Assembly (NCBI RefSeq): GCF_036346615.1
Contig: NZ_CP107837.1
Coordinates: forward strand, 227,976 to 291,975
Direction of reading: 5' to 3'
Length of the DNA: 64,000 nt
Origin: Streptomyces sp. NBC_00523
GTDB lineage: Bacteria; Actinomycetota; Actinomycetes; Streptomycetales; Streptomycetaceae
The notes under the pieces are model-generated. The model did no database searches. It had not been told where the DNA came from and was given only the letters and a program-made list of their open reading frames with translations. Both the position numbers and the translations under genes were made by a program. Shown here piece by piece: positions 17,177 to 25,846 of this stretch. Positions within the stretch are counted from its first letter, which is position 1. Every line of letters starts with the position of its first letter.

Positions 17177-19282
17177 TCACCGGATGCGGCGGACCACCGC
17201 TTCGAGGGTGTGGGCGAAGGCCCCGGCCGGGGTGGCGGTGCCGGTGAGGACCACTCCGGGCGGCCGGGAACCGGCGGCGACGAGTTGCCCGGCGAGCGCG
17301 TGGGCACGCTCGCCGCCCCCGCAGAACGCGCCGAGCACGAGCGGGCCGCCGAGGTCGGTCAGCGCCCCCACCACGGCGTCGTCGGCCGGGGCCGAGGCGT
17401 CCGCGTACGGCGGCGGCCGCAGCAGCACCACGGCCTCGGGCCCCCGGTAGGCGTAAGCGACCCGGGTCAGCGCGGACAGCGGGGTCCCCGGCGCCCGGAC
17501 CAGGCAGACGGTGCCGGTGCCGGGCCGCGCGGCGGGGCGCAGCTCGGTCAGGGCGGCCCCGCGCCGGGTGCCCGGCCGTCCGCGCGGCGTCCGGTCCCGC
17601 GGTCCCGCGAGGAGCGCGAGCGCCCCGCCGACCGTCGTCGCGGGCGTTGCCGTGCGCGGCAGTTCGCGCAGGGCGTGCGCGGTCCTGGTGAGCAGGTCCT
17701 CGGCCTGGGCGAGGCCCGTCCCGAGGCAGCCGGCGGTGAGCACGAGGCCCCCCTCGTCGTCCCGGTGGGCGACGAGCGTGAGCGGGAATCCGGTGCGCGC
17801 GCCCAGCGTCTCCGGGGTGCTGACGCGGACGCCCAGCGCGGCGAGCGCCGGTGCGAGGTCGCCGGGCGGGCGCGGCCGGTTCTCGAAGACGACGAGGCTG
17901 CCGGTGCGCGGGACGGCGGCCGGGGCGGGCGCGGAGCCGGACGCGGCCGTGCGGCCGGACGCGGCCGGGCCGCCGGGGCGGGTCCAGGACCGGATGCGCC
18001 CCTGCGACACCCACTCGTACCCGGCGACGTCCAGGGCCTGGTCCCGCAGGCCCGCCGGGAGTTCGGCGAGCGGGGCGTACGGGTTGACGCGCGCGGTCAT
18101 CGGCAGCGGGTTGCGCAGGGCGGCGGGCAGCCGTTCGACGCCGTCGAGGAGGATGCCCCGGCCGGAGACCGCCGCGCTGAAGCCGATGTCGGCCGCGCCC
18201 TCGTGGCCGCCGGCCCGGTAGAGCGCCAGCGCCCACACGGCGTGCAGGGCGCTGCTCTCCGGGCAGCCGAGGCTCCCCGCCCACGCGGCGAGCCGTTCGC
18301 TCTCCTCGGGCGTGATCCGGGCGCGGACCTGGCCGGTGCCGTCGCCCGCGGGCGGAAGCGTGGCGGGGCCGGGCGGGGTGTCGCGCCAGAACTCGCGGGC
18401 CGGGGCGGTGTCCTGGGCCGCGAGCCAGCGCGTGTAGTCGCCGAGGTCGGGGCGGCGGGCGCCGCCGGGCAGCTCACCGCCCGCCAGGTAGGCGCGGTAG
18501 AACTCGTGCAGCAGCAGCCGCACGCTCCAGTCGTCCAGGAGCGCGGGGTGGAAGCTCAGCAGGACGCGGGTGCTGCCCGCCGCGTCCGGGCCGCCGCCCA
18601 GGAAGGTGACGCGCAGCGGTCCCGGGCGGCGCGGGTCGAGCCCCCGGCGCCGGTCGGCCTCGACCAGCGCGTGCCAGTCCACGCTGCCGTGCGGGAAGCG
18701 CAGCACTTCGGGCCCGGCGCTCTCGTGGCAGACGATCCACGGCTCGGGCCCCTCCTCGAAGGCGGCCCGCAGCACGCTCTCCCGTTCGGCGACGGACTGC
18801 CAGGCGGCAGCGAGCCGTTCCGGGTCGAGCGGCCCGTACCAGGTGACCGCGAGCTGTTCGCACCAGCCCTCGGTGCCGGGGTGCGCGTCCGCGTCCGCGA
18901 GGAGTTCGCGTTGCAGCGGGGTCGGCTCGATCCGGGGCGCGGGCCCGGGGCCGCTCTCCGTGACGGTGAGCAGGTCCGCGAGGAGCCCTGCGGGGAAGGG
19001 CGCGGCGGCGTCGGTGGCCGGCGGCCCGTCCGGGGTGAGGCGCAGGGTGTGGTGTCCGTCGTCGGCGGGTTCCAGGCTGGGCCGCCAGGAGGGGGCGGGG
19101 CGCGGACCGAGCCGGGCCAGGCGGTCGAGTGCGGCCTCGACGCGGTGCGGGTCCACGGGGCCGCGCAGCTCCAGGACGGGCGGTGCGGCCGGGTCCTGGC
19201 CGGTGGGGTCGAGGACGACGGTCATCGGGCCGCCGGGGGTGGCCCGGGCGGGGGTGGGGTGCGAGGAGTGGTCGGTGGTCAT
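17177..19282 (-). CDS. Condensation-domain-like protein with degenerate thioesterase-like tail (paralogue 1)
   Basis: The 701-residue protein resembles NRPS condensation domains over residues 80-500: an N-terminal half with PTPLQRELLADADAHPG, the region equivalent to HHxxxDG at LSFHPALLDDWS (about residue 243), and a latch-side SSALHAVWALALYRAGG. The second, catalytic His is replaced by Pro. The last 130 residues look like a worn alpha/beta fold with GAFCGGGERAHALAG where GxSxG would be. It is 37-40% identical by eye to 38779-40794 in shared blocks. It heads the SAM-cycle operon and has a SARP box upstream. The role is unknown; a scaffold or non-canonical acyl transfer are possibilities. Confidence 0.7.
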   Translation of the reverse strand: MTTDHSSHPTPARATPGGPMTVVLDPTGQDPAAPPVLELRGPVDPHRVEAALDRLARLGPRPAPSWRPSLEPADDGHHTLRLTPDGPPATDAAAPFPAGLLADLLTVTESGPGPAPRIEPTPLQRELLADADAHPGTEGWCEQLAVTWYGPLDPERLAAAWQSVAERESVLRAAFEEGPEPWIVCHESAGPEVLRFPHGSVDWHALVEADRRRGLDPRRPGPLRVTFLGGGPDAAGSTRVLLSFHPALLDDWSVRLLLHEFYRAYLAGGELPGGARRPDLGDYTRWLAAQDTAPAREFWRDTPPGPATLPPAGDGTGQVRARITPEESERLAAWAGSLGCPESSALHAVWALALYRAGGHEGAADIGFSAAVSGRGILLDGVERLPAALRNPLPMTARVNPYAPLAELPAGLRDQALDVAGYEWVSQGRIRSWTRPGGPAASGRTAASGSAPAPAAVPRTGSLVVFENRPRPPGDLAPALAALGVRVSTPETLGARTGFPLTLVAHRDDEGGLVLTAGCLGTGLAQAEDLLTRTAHALRELPRTATPATTVGGALALLAGPRDRTPRGRPGTRRGAALTELRPAARPGTGTVCLVRAPGTPLSALTRVAYAYRGPEAVVLLRPPPYADASAPADDAVVGALTDLGGPLVLGAFCGGGERAHALAGQLVAAGSRPPGVVLTGTATPAGAFAHTLEAVVRRIR

Positions 19283-19394
19283 CGTCCTGCGGGGCACGCA
19301 TGCGGGAGCGCGGCGGACCGGCTGCGACGCGCATGCGGGAGACCCCCTCCCTCCCCTCTGTCGGCGAATGCGGAACGAGTATGCGAGGGCCCGC

Positions 19395-19423
19395 CCACAC
19401 GGGACCGACACGGCACTGACACG
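19395..19423 (-). promoter_or_regulatory. SARP box upstream of the condensation-like/metK operon
   Basis: Read on the minus strand, CGTGTCA (19423-19417), CGTGTCG (19412-19406) and CGTGTGG (19401-19395) are three direct heptamers exactly 11 bp apart. They lie about 115-140 nt upstream of the ATG at 19282. Confidence 0.65.
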
Positions 19424-19509
19424 GCGGTGGTCCGGTGGTGGGGCGCCGTGGTCCCGCAGGGTTCCGTCGGGGGAGGCGACCGGGCCCGTACCGTACGCGG
19501 GCATGCGAA

Positions 19510-19548
19510 GGCCCCGCGTCCTCCTCCAGCGGGACTGGACGCGGGGCC
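19510..19548 (-). terminator. Hairpin after the PPTase gene
   Basis: A perfect 12-bp stem (19510-19521 with 19537-19548, arm GGCCCCGCGTCC) lies just downstream of the leftward gene ending at 19563. The rest of 19283-19562 holds the SARP box and no gene. Confidence 0.6.
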
Positions 19549-19562
19549 GAGCGGGACACGAT

Positions 19563-20393
19563 TCAGAGCAGTTCGGTGACCGCCCCCGCGAACCCCGTGT
19601 CGAGCATGGTGCGGACCGTCGTGTCGGCGGAGCCGGACAGGCCGGTGTCGTGGCAGGCGACGCTGAGCATGTACCGCCCGCCCAGGACCCGGTGGGTGTC
19701 GAAGGACCATTCGCCGTCGGCGGCGGGCCGGCCGTCGGGCGCGAGCAGTTCACCGCCGCCCTCGGCGAAGCCGAACTCGGTGAAGTCGAGCCGCAGCCCC
19801 TGCCCGAGCGCCTTGGTGTACGCCTCCTTGAGCGTCCACAGCCGCAGCAGCCGCGCCGCCCGCTCCCCCTCCGGAAGGTGTTCCAGCGCCCCGCGCTCGG
19901 CGGGCGTCAGCACGTGTCCCTGGAGCAGGTCGTACGACATGGGCCGGGTGGCGGGTTCGACGTCGACGCCGATCCGGCCGTTGCGGCTGATGCCGACGGC
20001 GATCATGTCCTCGGTGTGGGTGAGGCTCACGTCGATCTGGTCGAGGCTGCGCAGATAGGGCCGGCCGCCGATCCGGTACGCGAGGTCGAGCTCGGCCGGT
20101 CCGGTGCCCAGGGCGGCGGCCGCCGTGTACTTGGTGACGAGACGGGAGGCGAGGAACCGGTAGCGGAGCGTGGGGTCCTGGGTGCGCCGGTAGCGCTGCC
20201 AGTCGCCGCCGAGGAGCTGGCGCAGGGCGGGCCGGGTGACGGCCGCCCCCAGCCACTCGCCCCAGGTGGTGTGGACGACGGCGTTGCCGTGGCGGTCCAT
20301 GGCTTCGCGCACCAGGTGCCAGGGCGCGCCGGGCCCCGCGACGTGAAGGGGTGCGCTGATCCGCCCGGCACCGGGCGCGGGGATGCTCGTCAT
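19563..20393 (-). CDS. Sfp-type 4'-phosphopantetheinyl transferase
   Basis: The 276-residue protein carries both Sfp-type motifs: IGVDVEPATR (about residue 145, Mg/CoA site) and WTLKEAYTKALGQG (about residue 188). It transfers phosphopantetheine from CoA to the serine of ACPs. Three ACP-type proteins in this window (829-1083, 28993-29256, 34734-35255) are candidate substrates. ATG 20393 overlaps the upstream acyl-CoA dehydrogenase stop. A hairpin follows. Confidence 0.93.
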   Translation of the reverse strand: MTSIPAPGAGRISAPLHVAGPGAPWHLVREAMDRHGNAVVHTTWGEWLGAAVTRPALRQLLGGDWQRYRRTQDPTLRYRFLASRLVTKYTAAAALGTGPAELDLAYRIGGRPYLRSLDQIDVSLTHTEDMIAVGISRNGRIGVDVEPATRPMSYDLLQGHVLTPAERGALEHLPEGERAARLLRLWTLKEAYTKALGQGLRLDFTEFGFAEGGGELLAPDGRPAADGEWSFDTHRVLGGRYMLSVACHDTGLSGSADTTVRTMLDTGFAGAVTELL

Positions 20394-22159
20394 GGCCTGC
20401 CTTCGTACGGGAGCGCGTCGAGGTCGTAGCCCAGGCCCTGGCCGTGACGGCGGATCAGCTCGGCGAGCACCTGGTCCTGGACGCCGTCGGGCAGTGCGGG
20501 CACGGGGACGCCGAGGCGCTGCCCGGCCCGGGTGAGGGCGAGCACGGCCCAGGCGGGGTCGGCGAGGAACGGGTCGGCGCCGTCCTGGCCCTCCCAGACG
20601 GCGAGCACGGCCGCGGCGCCGACGATCCGGCTGTAGCGGTCGCTGAGCCGGACGACGGCCGGGGCGGCGAGGGCGGCGGGGCCGGGCGGGATGCGGCGGC
20701 ACTGGGCGCGCAGCCCGCGCAGCTCGGTGGCGAACGCCTCGGCGAGCCCGGCCAGCGCGCCGGTGTGCCCGCCGGAGTCGCGGAGCGGGGCGAGCCGTTC
20801 GGCGGTCGCGACGAGCGAGGCGGCCATGAAGTCGCCACCGCCCGCGATGCCGAGGAGCCGGTAGTCCAGGTGGGGCAGCGCGGCGCCCGGGGTGAACAGC
20901 TCGGCGGGCGGCTCGGGTTCGGCGAACCAGGAGCGTTCGGCGAGGCCGCGCAGCTGGGGCACCAGGACCGACTGGCAGGACGCGCTTCCGGCGTGCCCGA
21001 GCCCGGCGACGGGCAGGTCGCGGCTGAGCTTGCCGAGTGCCCCGTACGCGGGGTTCGTGTGGTCGTAGCCGCGGGCGCCGAGCACCGTGGCGAGTTCTTC
21101 CAGGTTCTCCCGCAGCAGTTCGGGCACCACGTATTTGACGGCGGCGGCGAAGAGGTGGGCGCTCGCGGGCAGCAGGCTGAGGGCGCGCAGGACGGTGGTG
21201 GACATCGCGTCGCAGGCCAGGAGGTCGGCGAAGACCCCGGTGAGCGGCTTGTGCCAGCGCCGGGCGACCCCGCTCGCGCGGCCCTCCGTCGCGGCGCGCG
21301 CCGCGGAGTGCAGGACCGTTCCGGCGGCGGCGGTGACGAGCCCGCAGATCAGGCTCCGGTTCACCTGGAAGGCGCGCAGGGCGATACCGGCCCCGTCGCC
21401 GGGGTGGCCGACGAGCGCGTCCCCGGGCACGGGCAGCTCGGCGAACTCGAGCCCGGAGAAGAGGGCCCCGCGCATCCCGGAGCTCTCCACCCGGGGCAGG
21501 TGGCGCAGGTGGACCGGGTCCTGTCCGGCCGGGTCGAGCAGCAGGACGGAGTGGCTGCGCGGGCCGGGGGCCTCGTCGGTGCGGGCGTAGACGACGTGGA
21601 GGTCGGCGCGGGACGCGTTGAGGATGACGTCCTTGCGGCCGCTGATCAGGCGGCCGCCGGGGGCCGGGCGGGCGGTGAACTCGTGGCGCAGGATGGCGTT
21701 GGCGTGGGCGAGTTCGTGGTGCAGGATCGCGATCCGGCCGCCGCCGAGCAGCAGCCGGGCGGTCGCGCGGCGCTGCGGCTCGTCCCCCGCCGCCCACACG
21801 GCGCCCGCCGCGAACAGCGAGATGAGGCCGTGGCCCATGCCGAGCCCCAGGTCGCGCCGGAACACCGGCCGCAGGGCCCGGGCCAGCAGATCGGCGCGGG
21901 TCAGCAGGCCGCCCAGCGCGACGGGCACGAACTCGGCGCCGAGTCCCGCCTCGGTGAGCAGCGCCTCGGTCGCCTCGGGCGGGGTGCTGCGGGCGTCGGC
22001 GTCGAACAGGGCGGCGAACCCGTGCGGGTTGCCGGGGTCGTAGGGGTCGCCGAGCCGTGCTTCCAGGCGTCGCGCCCGTGCGAGGGCGTCCGCGTCCGCA
22101 CGGTCCGGGGCGGGGGAGGAGGGGGCGGGGCGCCCGGGGATCTCTGCGAGGGTGGTCAT
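20390..22159 (-). CDS. Large acyl-CoA-dehydrogenase-like protein
   Basis: The 589-residue product is longer than the usual 380-400. The dehydrogenase core is recognisable in IAILHHELAHANAILRHEF and SGRKDVILNASRADLH (middle beta domain, about residues 150-200) and the FAD helix region ARGYDHTNPAYGALGKLSRD near 370. The last 200 residues resemble the extra C-terminal domain of acyl-CoA oxidases. It may desaturate a carrier-bound or CoA-bound intermediate. It is coupled to the PPTase and has a short SARP box upstream. I cannot point to the catalytic base with certainty. Confidence 0.72.
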   Translation of the reverse strand: MTTLAEIPGRPAPSSPAPDRADADALARARRLEARLGDPYDPGNPHGFAALFDADARSTPPEATEALLTEAGLGAEFVPVALGGLLTRADLLARALRPVFRRDLGLGMGHGLISLFAAGAVWAAGDEPQRRATARLLLGGGRIAILHHELAHANAILRHEFTARPAPGGRLISGRKDVILNASRADLHVVYARTDEAPGPRSHSVLLLDPAGQDPVHLRHLPRVESSGMRGALFSGLEFAELPVPGDALVGHPGDGAGIALRAFQVNRSLICGLVTAAAGTVLHSAARAATEGRASGVARRWHKPLTGVFADLLACDAMSTTVLRALSLLPASAHLFAAAVKYVVPELLRENLEELATVLGARGYDHTNPAYGALGKLSRDLPVAGLGHAGSASCQSVLVPQLRGLAERSWFAEPEPPAELFTPGAALPHLDYRLLGIAGGGDFMAASLVATAERLAPLRDSGGHTGALAGLAEAFATELRGLRAQCRRIPPGPAALAAPAVVRLSDRYSRIVGAAAVLAVWEGQDGADPFLADPAWAVLALTRAGQRLGVPVPALPDGVQDQVLAELIRRHGQGLGYDLDALPYEGRP

Positions 22160-22251
22160 GACGGCGGCGTCCGCCTCCTTCGTCGTACGGGCACGGGGTG
22201 CGGGTGGGCGTGGCTCGACCCTGCGGGCGGCCGCTCGTGACGCGGTGGAGA

Positions 22252-22269
22252 ACGGCTCGGGAACCGCTC
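22252..22269 (-). promoter_or_regulatory. Short SARP box upstream of the acyl-CoA dehydrogenase
   Basis: On the minus strand GAGCGGT (22269-22263) and GAGCCGT (22258-22252) are direct heptamers 11 bp apart. They match the GAGCGGT units upstream of accE (38730-38769). They lie between the aromatase/cyclase stop and the dehydrogenase start, so this operon can be started internally. Confidence 0.5.
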
Positions 22270-22290
22270 CGGACACAGCCCAGGGGTGTC

Positions 22291-23250
22291 TCACAGCATG
22301 CGGATCGCGGTCTCCGCGTGCCGCTTCGCCAGGTTGAGCGTGGCCGTCGAATTGCGGCCCAGCGCCTCGCGTATGTAACGGCGGGCCTCGGGCAGTCCGG
22401 CGCCCGCGCCCAGGACCTGTTCGACGGCGGTCTCGCGGAGGACGACGGTGTGCTGGGAGACGACGGTGACGCCGGTCGCGTCGGGCACCACGGACCACTC
22501 GCCGGTGTGCGCCTCCATCAGGGCCGGGGTGGCGGTCTGCTTGTAGACGATGCGCCCGGCGTGCGGGAAGCAGATGCGGACGGACTCGGTGGTGTGCGTA
22601 CTGCCGTCGGCGGTGACGGTGTCCATGGCCATGACCTGGACGCCGGGGGCCGGTTCGGTGAAGTCGAGGCGCGAGACGTGCGGGACCAGCTCGGGCCAGT
22701 CGCCGACGCGGTAGAGGAAGTCGTAGACCAGCTCGGCGGGGCCGTGGACGCGCACCGAGTCCTCGAAGGACAGGACGAGGTCGTCCAGCAGGGTCCAGCG
22801 CTCCGCGATCCCCTTCAGACTGGCCAGCTCCGCGCGGGAGTTGGTGTCGCACGCGGTCTCGACCCACTCCACGTCCCCGGGGCGGTCGCCGGCGACGGTG
22901 AAGTCGTGCAGCAGGACCAGCCGGGTGCCGCCGCCGGGGCGTTCCTCCACGATCCAGGTGCCCTCCATGGTCTCGACCGGGGCCTGCGGCCGGGTCTGCC
23001 GGAAGGTGATGCGGCGCGCCGCCGGGTCCTGGGTCCGCTCGGAGAGCCAGGACCGCACGTCGCCGTTGGCGGTCGCCCACATGCGCAGCCGCTCGTCGCG
23101 GCCGTCGAATTCCAGGCGCTCCACGTGCACGTTGGGCGGGAAGAACAGCGGCCAGCGCTCGGCGTCCGCGATCAGCCCGTAGACGACGCCCGGCTGGGCG
23201 TCCACGTCGACACTGTGCCTCGTCCGGTGCACACGTACGTCCGACACCAC
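22291..23250 (-). CDS. Two-domain aromatase/cyclase
   Basis: The 319-residue protein is a tandem of two SRPBCC/START domains (about residues 1-150 and 160-310); VVYGLIADAERWPLFFPPNV and LVYDFLYRVGDWPELVPHVS are equivalent strands. This didomain form is typical of type II PKS clusters whose chain is reduced by a C-9 ketoreductase, where it aromatises the first ring. It starts at tandem GTG codons (23250) behind AGAGG. It follows the ketoreductase by 58 nt in the same operon, which fits that order of reactions. Confidence 0.92.
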   Translation of the reverse strand: MVSDVRVHRTRHSVDVDAQPGVVYGLIADAERWPLFFPPNVHVERLEFDGRDERLRMWATANGDVRSWLSERTQDPAARRITFRQTRPQAPVETMEGTWIVEERPGGGTRLVLLHDFTVAGDRPGDVEWVETACDTNSRAELASLKGIAERWTLLDDLVLSFEDSVRVHGPAELVYDFLYRVGDWPELVPHVSRLDFTEPAPGVQVMAMDTVTADGSTHTTESVRICFPHAGRIVYKQTATPALMEAHTGEWSVVPDATGVTVVSQHTVVLRETAVEQVLGAGAGLPEARRYIREALGRNSTATLNLAKRHAETAIRML

Positions 23251-23308
23251 ACACCTCTTTCTCGGTTGTTCGTGGACCCGCCCGCGCGGCGCGGGCGGTC
23301 CGGGAGGG

Positions 23309-24103
23309 TCAGAAGTTGCCCAGGCCGCCGCAGACGTTGAGGGCCTGCGCCGTGATGGAGGCTGCGGGCCCGGACGCCAGGTAGCCGACCAGGGCCGCGA
23401 CCTCCTCCGGGGTGGAGTAGCGCCCGAGGGGGATCTTCGCCTCGAACCGGGCGAGGACGTCCTCGTCGGTGGTGTCCCAGGCGGCGGCGTATCCCGCGCG
23501 CACCCGCTGGGCCATCGCGGTCTCGACGTAGCCGGGGCAGACGGCGTTGACGGTGACCCCGGTCGGTGCCAGCTCGCGGCCGAGCGCCTTGGTGAAGCCG
23601 ACGACGCCGTGCTTGGAGGCGCTGTACGGGGCGCCGAGCAGGACGCCCTGCTTTCCGGCGGTGGAGGCGATGTTGATGATCCGCCCCCGGGCGGCGGCGT
23701 CCTGGAGCCCGCCGTTCGCCAGGGCCTCGCGGGTCACCAGGAACACGCTGTTGAGGTTGGTGTCGATGACGTCGTACCAGAGCTCGTCGGTCAGCTCGGC
23801 GGTCACCCCGCCCCCGCTGCGCCCGGCGTTGTTGACGAGGACGGTGAGCGGCCCGTACGCGGTGACGGCGGCGCGCACCAGGGCGGCGACGTCCTCGCGG
23901 GACCGCACGTCGGCGGCCTGCCCGGAGACGTCGAGGCCCTCGTCGCGCAGGGCGTCGACGGTCTCCTTGACGGCCGCGTCGGTGCGGGCGCACAGGAAGA
24001 CGCGGTGTCCGGCGCGGCCGAGCGTACGGACCACTTCCAGGCCGATGCCGCTGGTACCGCCGGTCACCAGGGCGACGGGACGGTTCTCGGAGGTGGCGGT
24101 CAT
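23309..24103 (-). CDS. Polyketide ketoreductase (ActIII-like SDR)
   Basis: The 264-residue protein is a classical SDR: TGGTSGIG at residues 14-21, NNAGRSGGG, the catalytic Tyr-Lys in YSASKHGVVGFTKAL and VETAMAQRVRAGYA downstream. Length and motifs match the NADPH ketoreductases that reduce C-9 of aromatic polyketides. It overlaps the FAD monooxygenase stop by 4 nt. Together with the didomain aromatase it implies a reduced first ring. Confidence 0.94.
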   Translation of the reverse strand: MTATSENRPVALVTGGTSGIGLEVVRTLGRAGHRVFLCARTDAAVKETVDALRDEGLDVSGQAADVRSREDVAALVRAAVTAYGPLTVLVNNAGRSGGGVTAELTDELWYDVIDTNLNSVFLVTREALANGGLQDAAARGRIINIASTAGKQGVLLGAPYSASKHGVVGFTKALGRELAPTGVTVNAVCPGYVETAMAQRVRAGYAAAWDTTDEDVLARFEAKIPLGRYSTPEEVAALVGYLASGPAASITAQALNVCGGLGNF

Positions 24104-25803
24104 GAGCGGTGCTCCTTCGTCGTGGCCGGGTGTACGGAAACGGCGCGCGGCTCCACACGGGCCGGCAGCGCGAGCGGGGCGGACGGCCCGACGGGGGCCA
24201 AGGCGCGGTCGAGCGCGGTCCGGCTGAGCACCGGGCCGCGCGCGGCGACGTATCCGTCGGGGCGCACCAGGAGCCAGGAGCCGGGGCGCAGGCCGAGCGC
24301 GGTGCGCAGCGCGGCGCCGGGGTCGGCGAGCGGCGCGGGGCCTTCGGAGCCGTCGGCGCGGCCGCCGAGGGTGCGCACGGAGAGCCATTCGGCGTACTGG
24401 GCGGCCGCGGTGACGGCGACGCCCACGGGCACGTCGCCGGGTCCGGAGCCGCCCGCCCCGAGCAGCAGGCTCCACCGCACGTCCCGCAGCTCGGCGGCGA
24501 ACGCCTCGCGCACGGTGGGCTCCAGGCCGTCCAGCGCGACGGCCCTGGCGCGGCCGCCCGGGGCGGGCCCGGTGGCGGCGGCCCCCGCGGTGGTGAGCGG
24601 CGAGTCGCCGTAGCCGATGCGCAGCCCGGACATCCCGCCGAGGACCTTGCGCTGAATGGCGCGGCGCAGCGGGGTGACGTTGCGTACGACGGTGAAGACG
24701 ACAGGCAGCACGGCCGCGGCGAGCAGGTTCTTCAGCTGCACCAGGACGGTGGCGGTGCGGGTGGAGTCGAGCAGGGCGGCGCCGATGGGCACGCGCTCGG
24801 CGCCGTAGCTGTCGAGCAACCGGTCCGCCGCATGGCCCTGTTCGACCTGGGCGAGCTTCCAGGCGAGGTTGTACGCCTCCTGGATGCCGGTGTTCATGCC
24901 CTGGCCCGAGGCGGGGCTGTGCACATGGGCGGCGTCGCCCGCGACGAAGACCCGGCCGTCGCGCATCCGGTCGACCCTGCGCTGCTGGAACGTGAAGACG
25001 GACGTCCACTCGCTGGGACCGACGGCGACCTGACGGCCCAGGCCCTTGGACAGCTTCGCGCCGAGACGTGCCTCGGCACCGGCGGGGTCGCGGTCCGGCA
25101 CGGTGTCGAGGAGGCGCCAGTGGCCCTCGCGCGCGTACGGCACCATCATCAGGGCCTGTCCGCCGGTGTGCGCCCAGTAGATGGTGTCGGGCGGCAGGTC
25201 CATCGTGACGGGCACGTCGGCGAGCATCCAGGTCTCGCTGCTGGTGCCGGCGAGTTCGAGGCCGAGGAGCTTGCGGACGGTGCTGTGGCCGCCGTCGCAT
25301 CCGACGAGCCAGGAGACGTCTTCGGTGCTCCGGGCGCCGCCGGCGTCCTCCAGCGTCACGCGCACCCCGTCCGGGTGCTGGTCGAGGCCGGTGAGCCGGA
25401 CGCCCCACTCGATGGCGACGCCGAGCCGGGCCACCGCCTCGCGCAGCACGGCCTCCGTGTCGGTCTGGCCGATGATCAGCGTGAAGGGGTACGCGGTGGG
25501 CATCGACGCGTAGTCGGCCTGGAGGCGGACCAGGCGGCGGCCCTCGGCGTACATGGTGAAGGCGGCGTTCCGGCGGCCCCGGGCGAGCATGGCGTCCACG
25601 ACGCCCATCTGGTCGTACGTCTCCAGGGTGCGCGGGTGCGTGGCGACGGCGCGGCTGGTGCGCGCGGGTCCTGGGGCCGCGTCGACGAGGCGGACCCGCA
25701 GGCCGCGGCGGGCCAGTTCGTGGGCGGCGGTCAGGCCGACGGGGCCGGCGCCCGCGATCAGCACCTGCGGCGGGGCGGCCGGCTCCGTGCCGGAGTTCAC
25801 CAT
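24100..25803 (-). CDS. FAD-dependent aromatic hydroxylase
   Basis: The 567-residue product belongs to the PheA/TfdB-type monooxygenases found in aromatic polyketide pathways: GAGPVGLTAAHELARRG at the N-terminus, VGCDGGHSTVRK near residue 190, and GDAAHVHSPASGQGMNTGI near residue 290. The C-terminal thioredoxin-like domain is present (RPDGYVAARG). It probably hydroxylates or oxidises the polyketide ring. It sits between the acyl-CoA ligase (43 nt) and the ketoreductase (4-nt overlap). Confidence 0.92.
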   Translation of the reverse strand: MVNSGTEPAAPPQVLIAGAGPVGLTAAHELARRGLRVRLVDAAPGPARTSRAVATHPRTLETYDQMGVVDAMLARGRRNAAFTMYAEGRRLVRLQADYASMPTAYPFTLIIGQTDTEAVLREAVARLGVAIEWGVRLTGLDQHPDGVRVTLEDAGGARSTEDVSWLVGCDGGHSTVRKLLGLELAGTSSETWMLADVPVTMDLPPDTIYWAHTGGQALMMVPYAREGHWRLLDTVPDRDPAGAEARLGAKLSKGLGRQVAVGPSEWTSVFTFQQRRVDRMRDGRVFVAGDAAHVHSPASGQGMNTGIQEAYNLAWKLAQVEQGHAADRLLDSYGAERVPIGAALLDSTRTATVLVQLKNLLAAAVLPVVFTVVRNVTPLRRAIQRKVLGGMSGLRIGYGDSPLTTAGAAATGPAPGGRARAVALDGLEPTVREAFAAELRDVRWSLLLGAGGSGPGDVPVGVAVTAAAQYAEWLSVRTLGGRADGSEGPAPLADPGAALRTALGLRPGSWLLVRPDGYVAARGPVLSRTALDRALAPVGPSAPLALPARVEPRAVSVHPATTKEHRS

Positions 25804-25846
25804 GATCGGTCTCCCGGGGTGGGTGGCGGAACGGATGGTCGGGCGG

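Noticed and set aside
17177..19282. Calling the condensation-like proteins NRPS enzymes
   Set aside because: The catalytic His is absent and no adenylation or peptidyl carrier module accompanies them.
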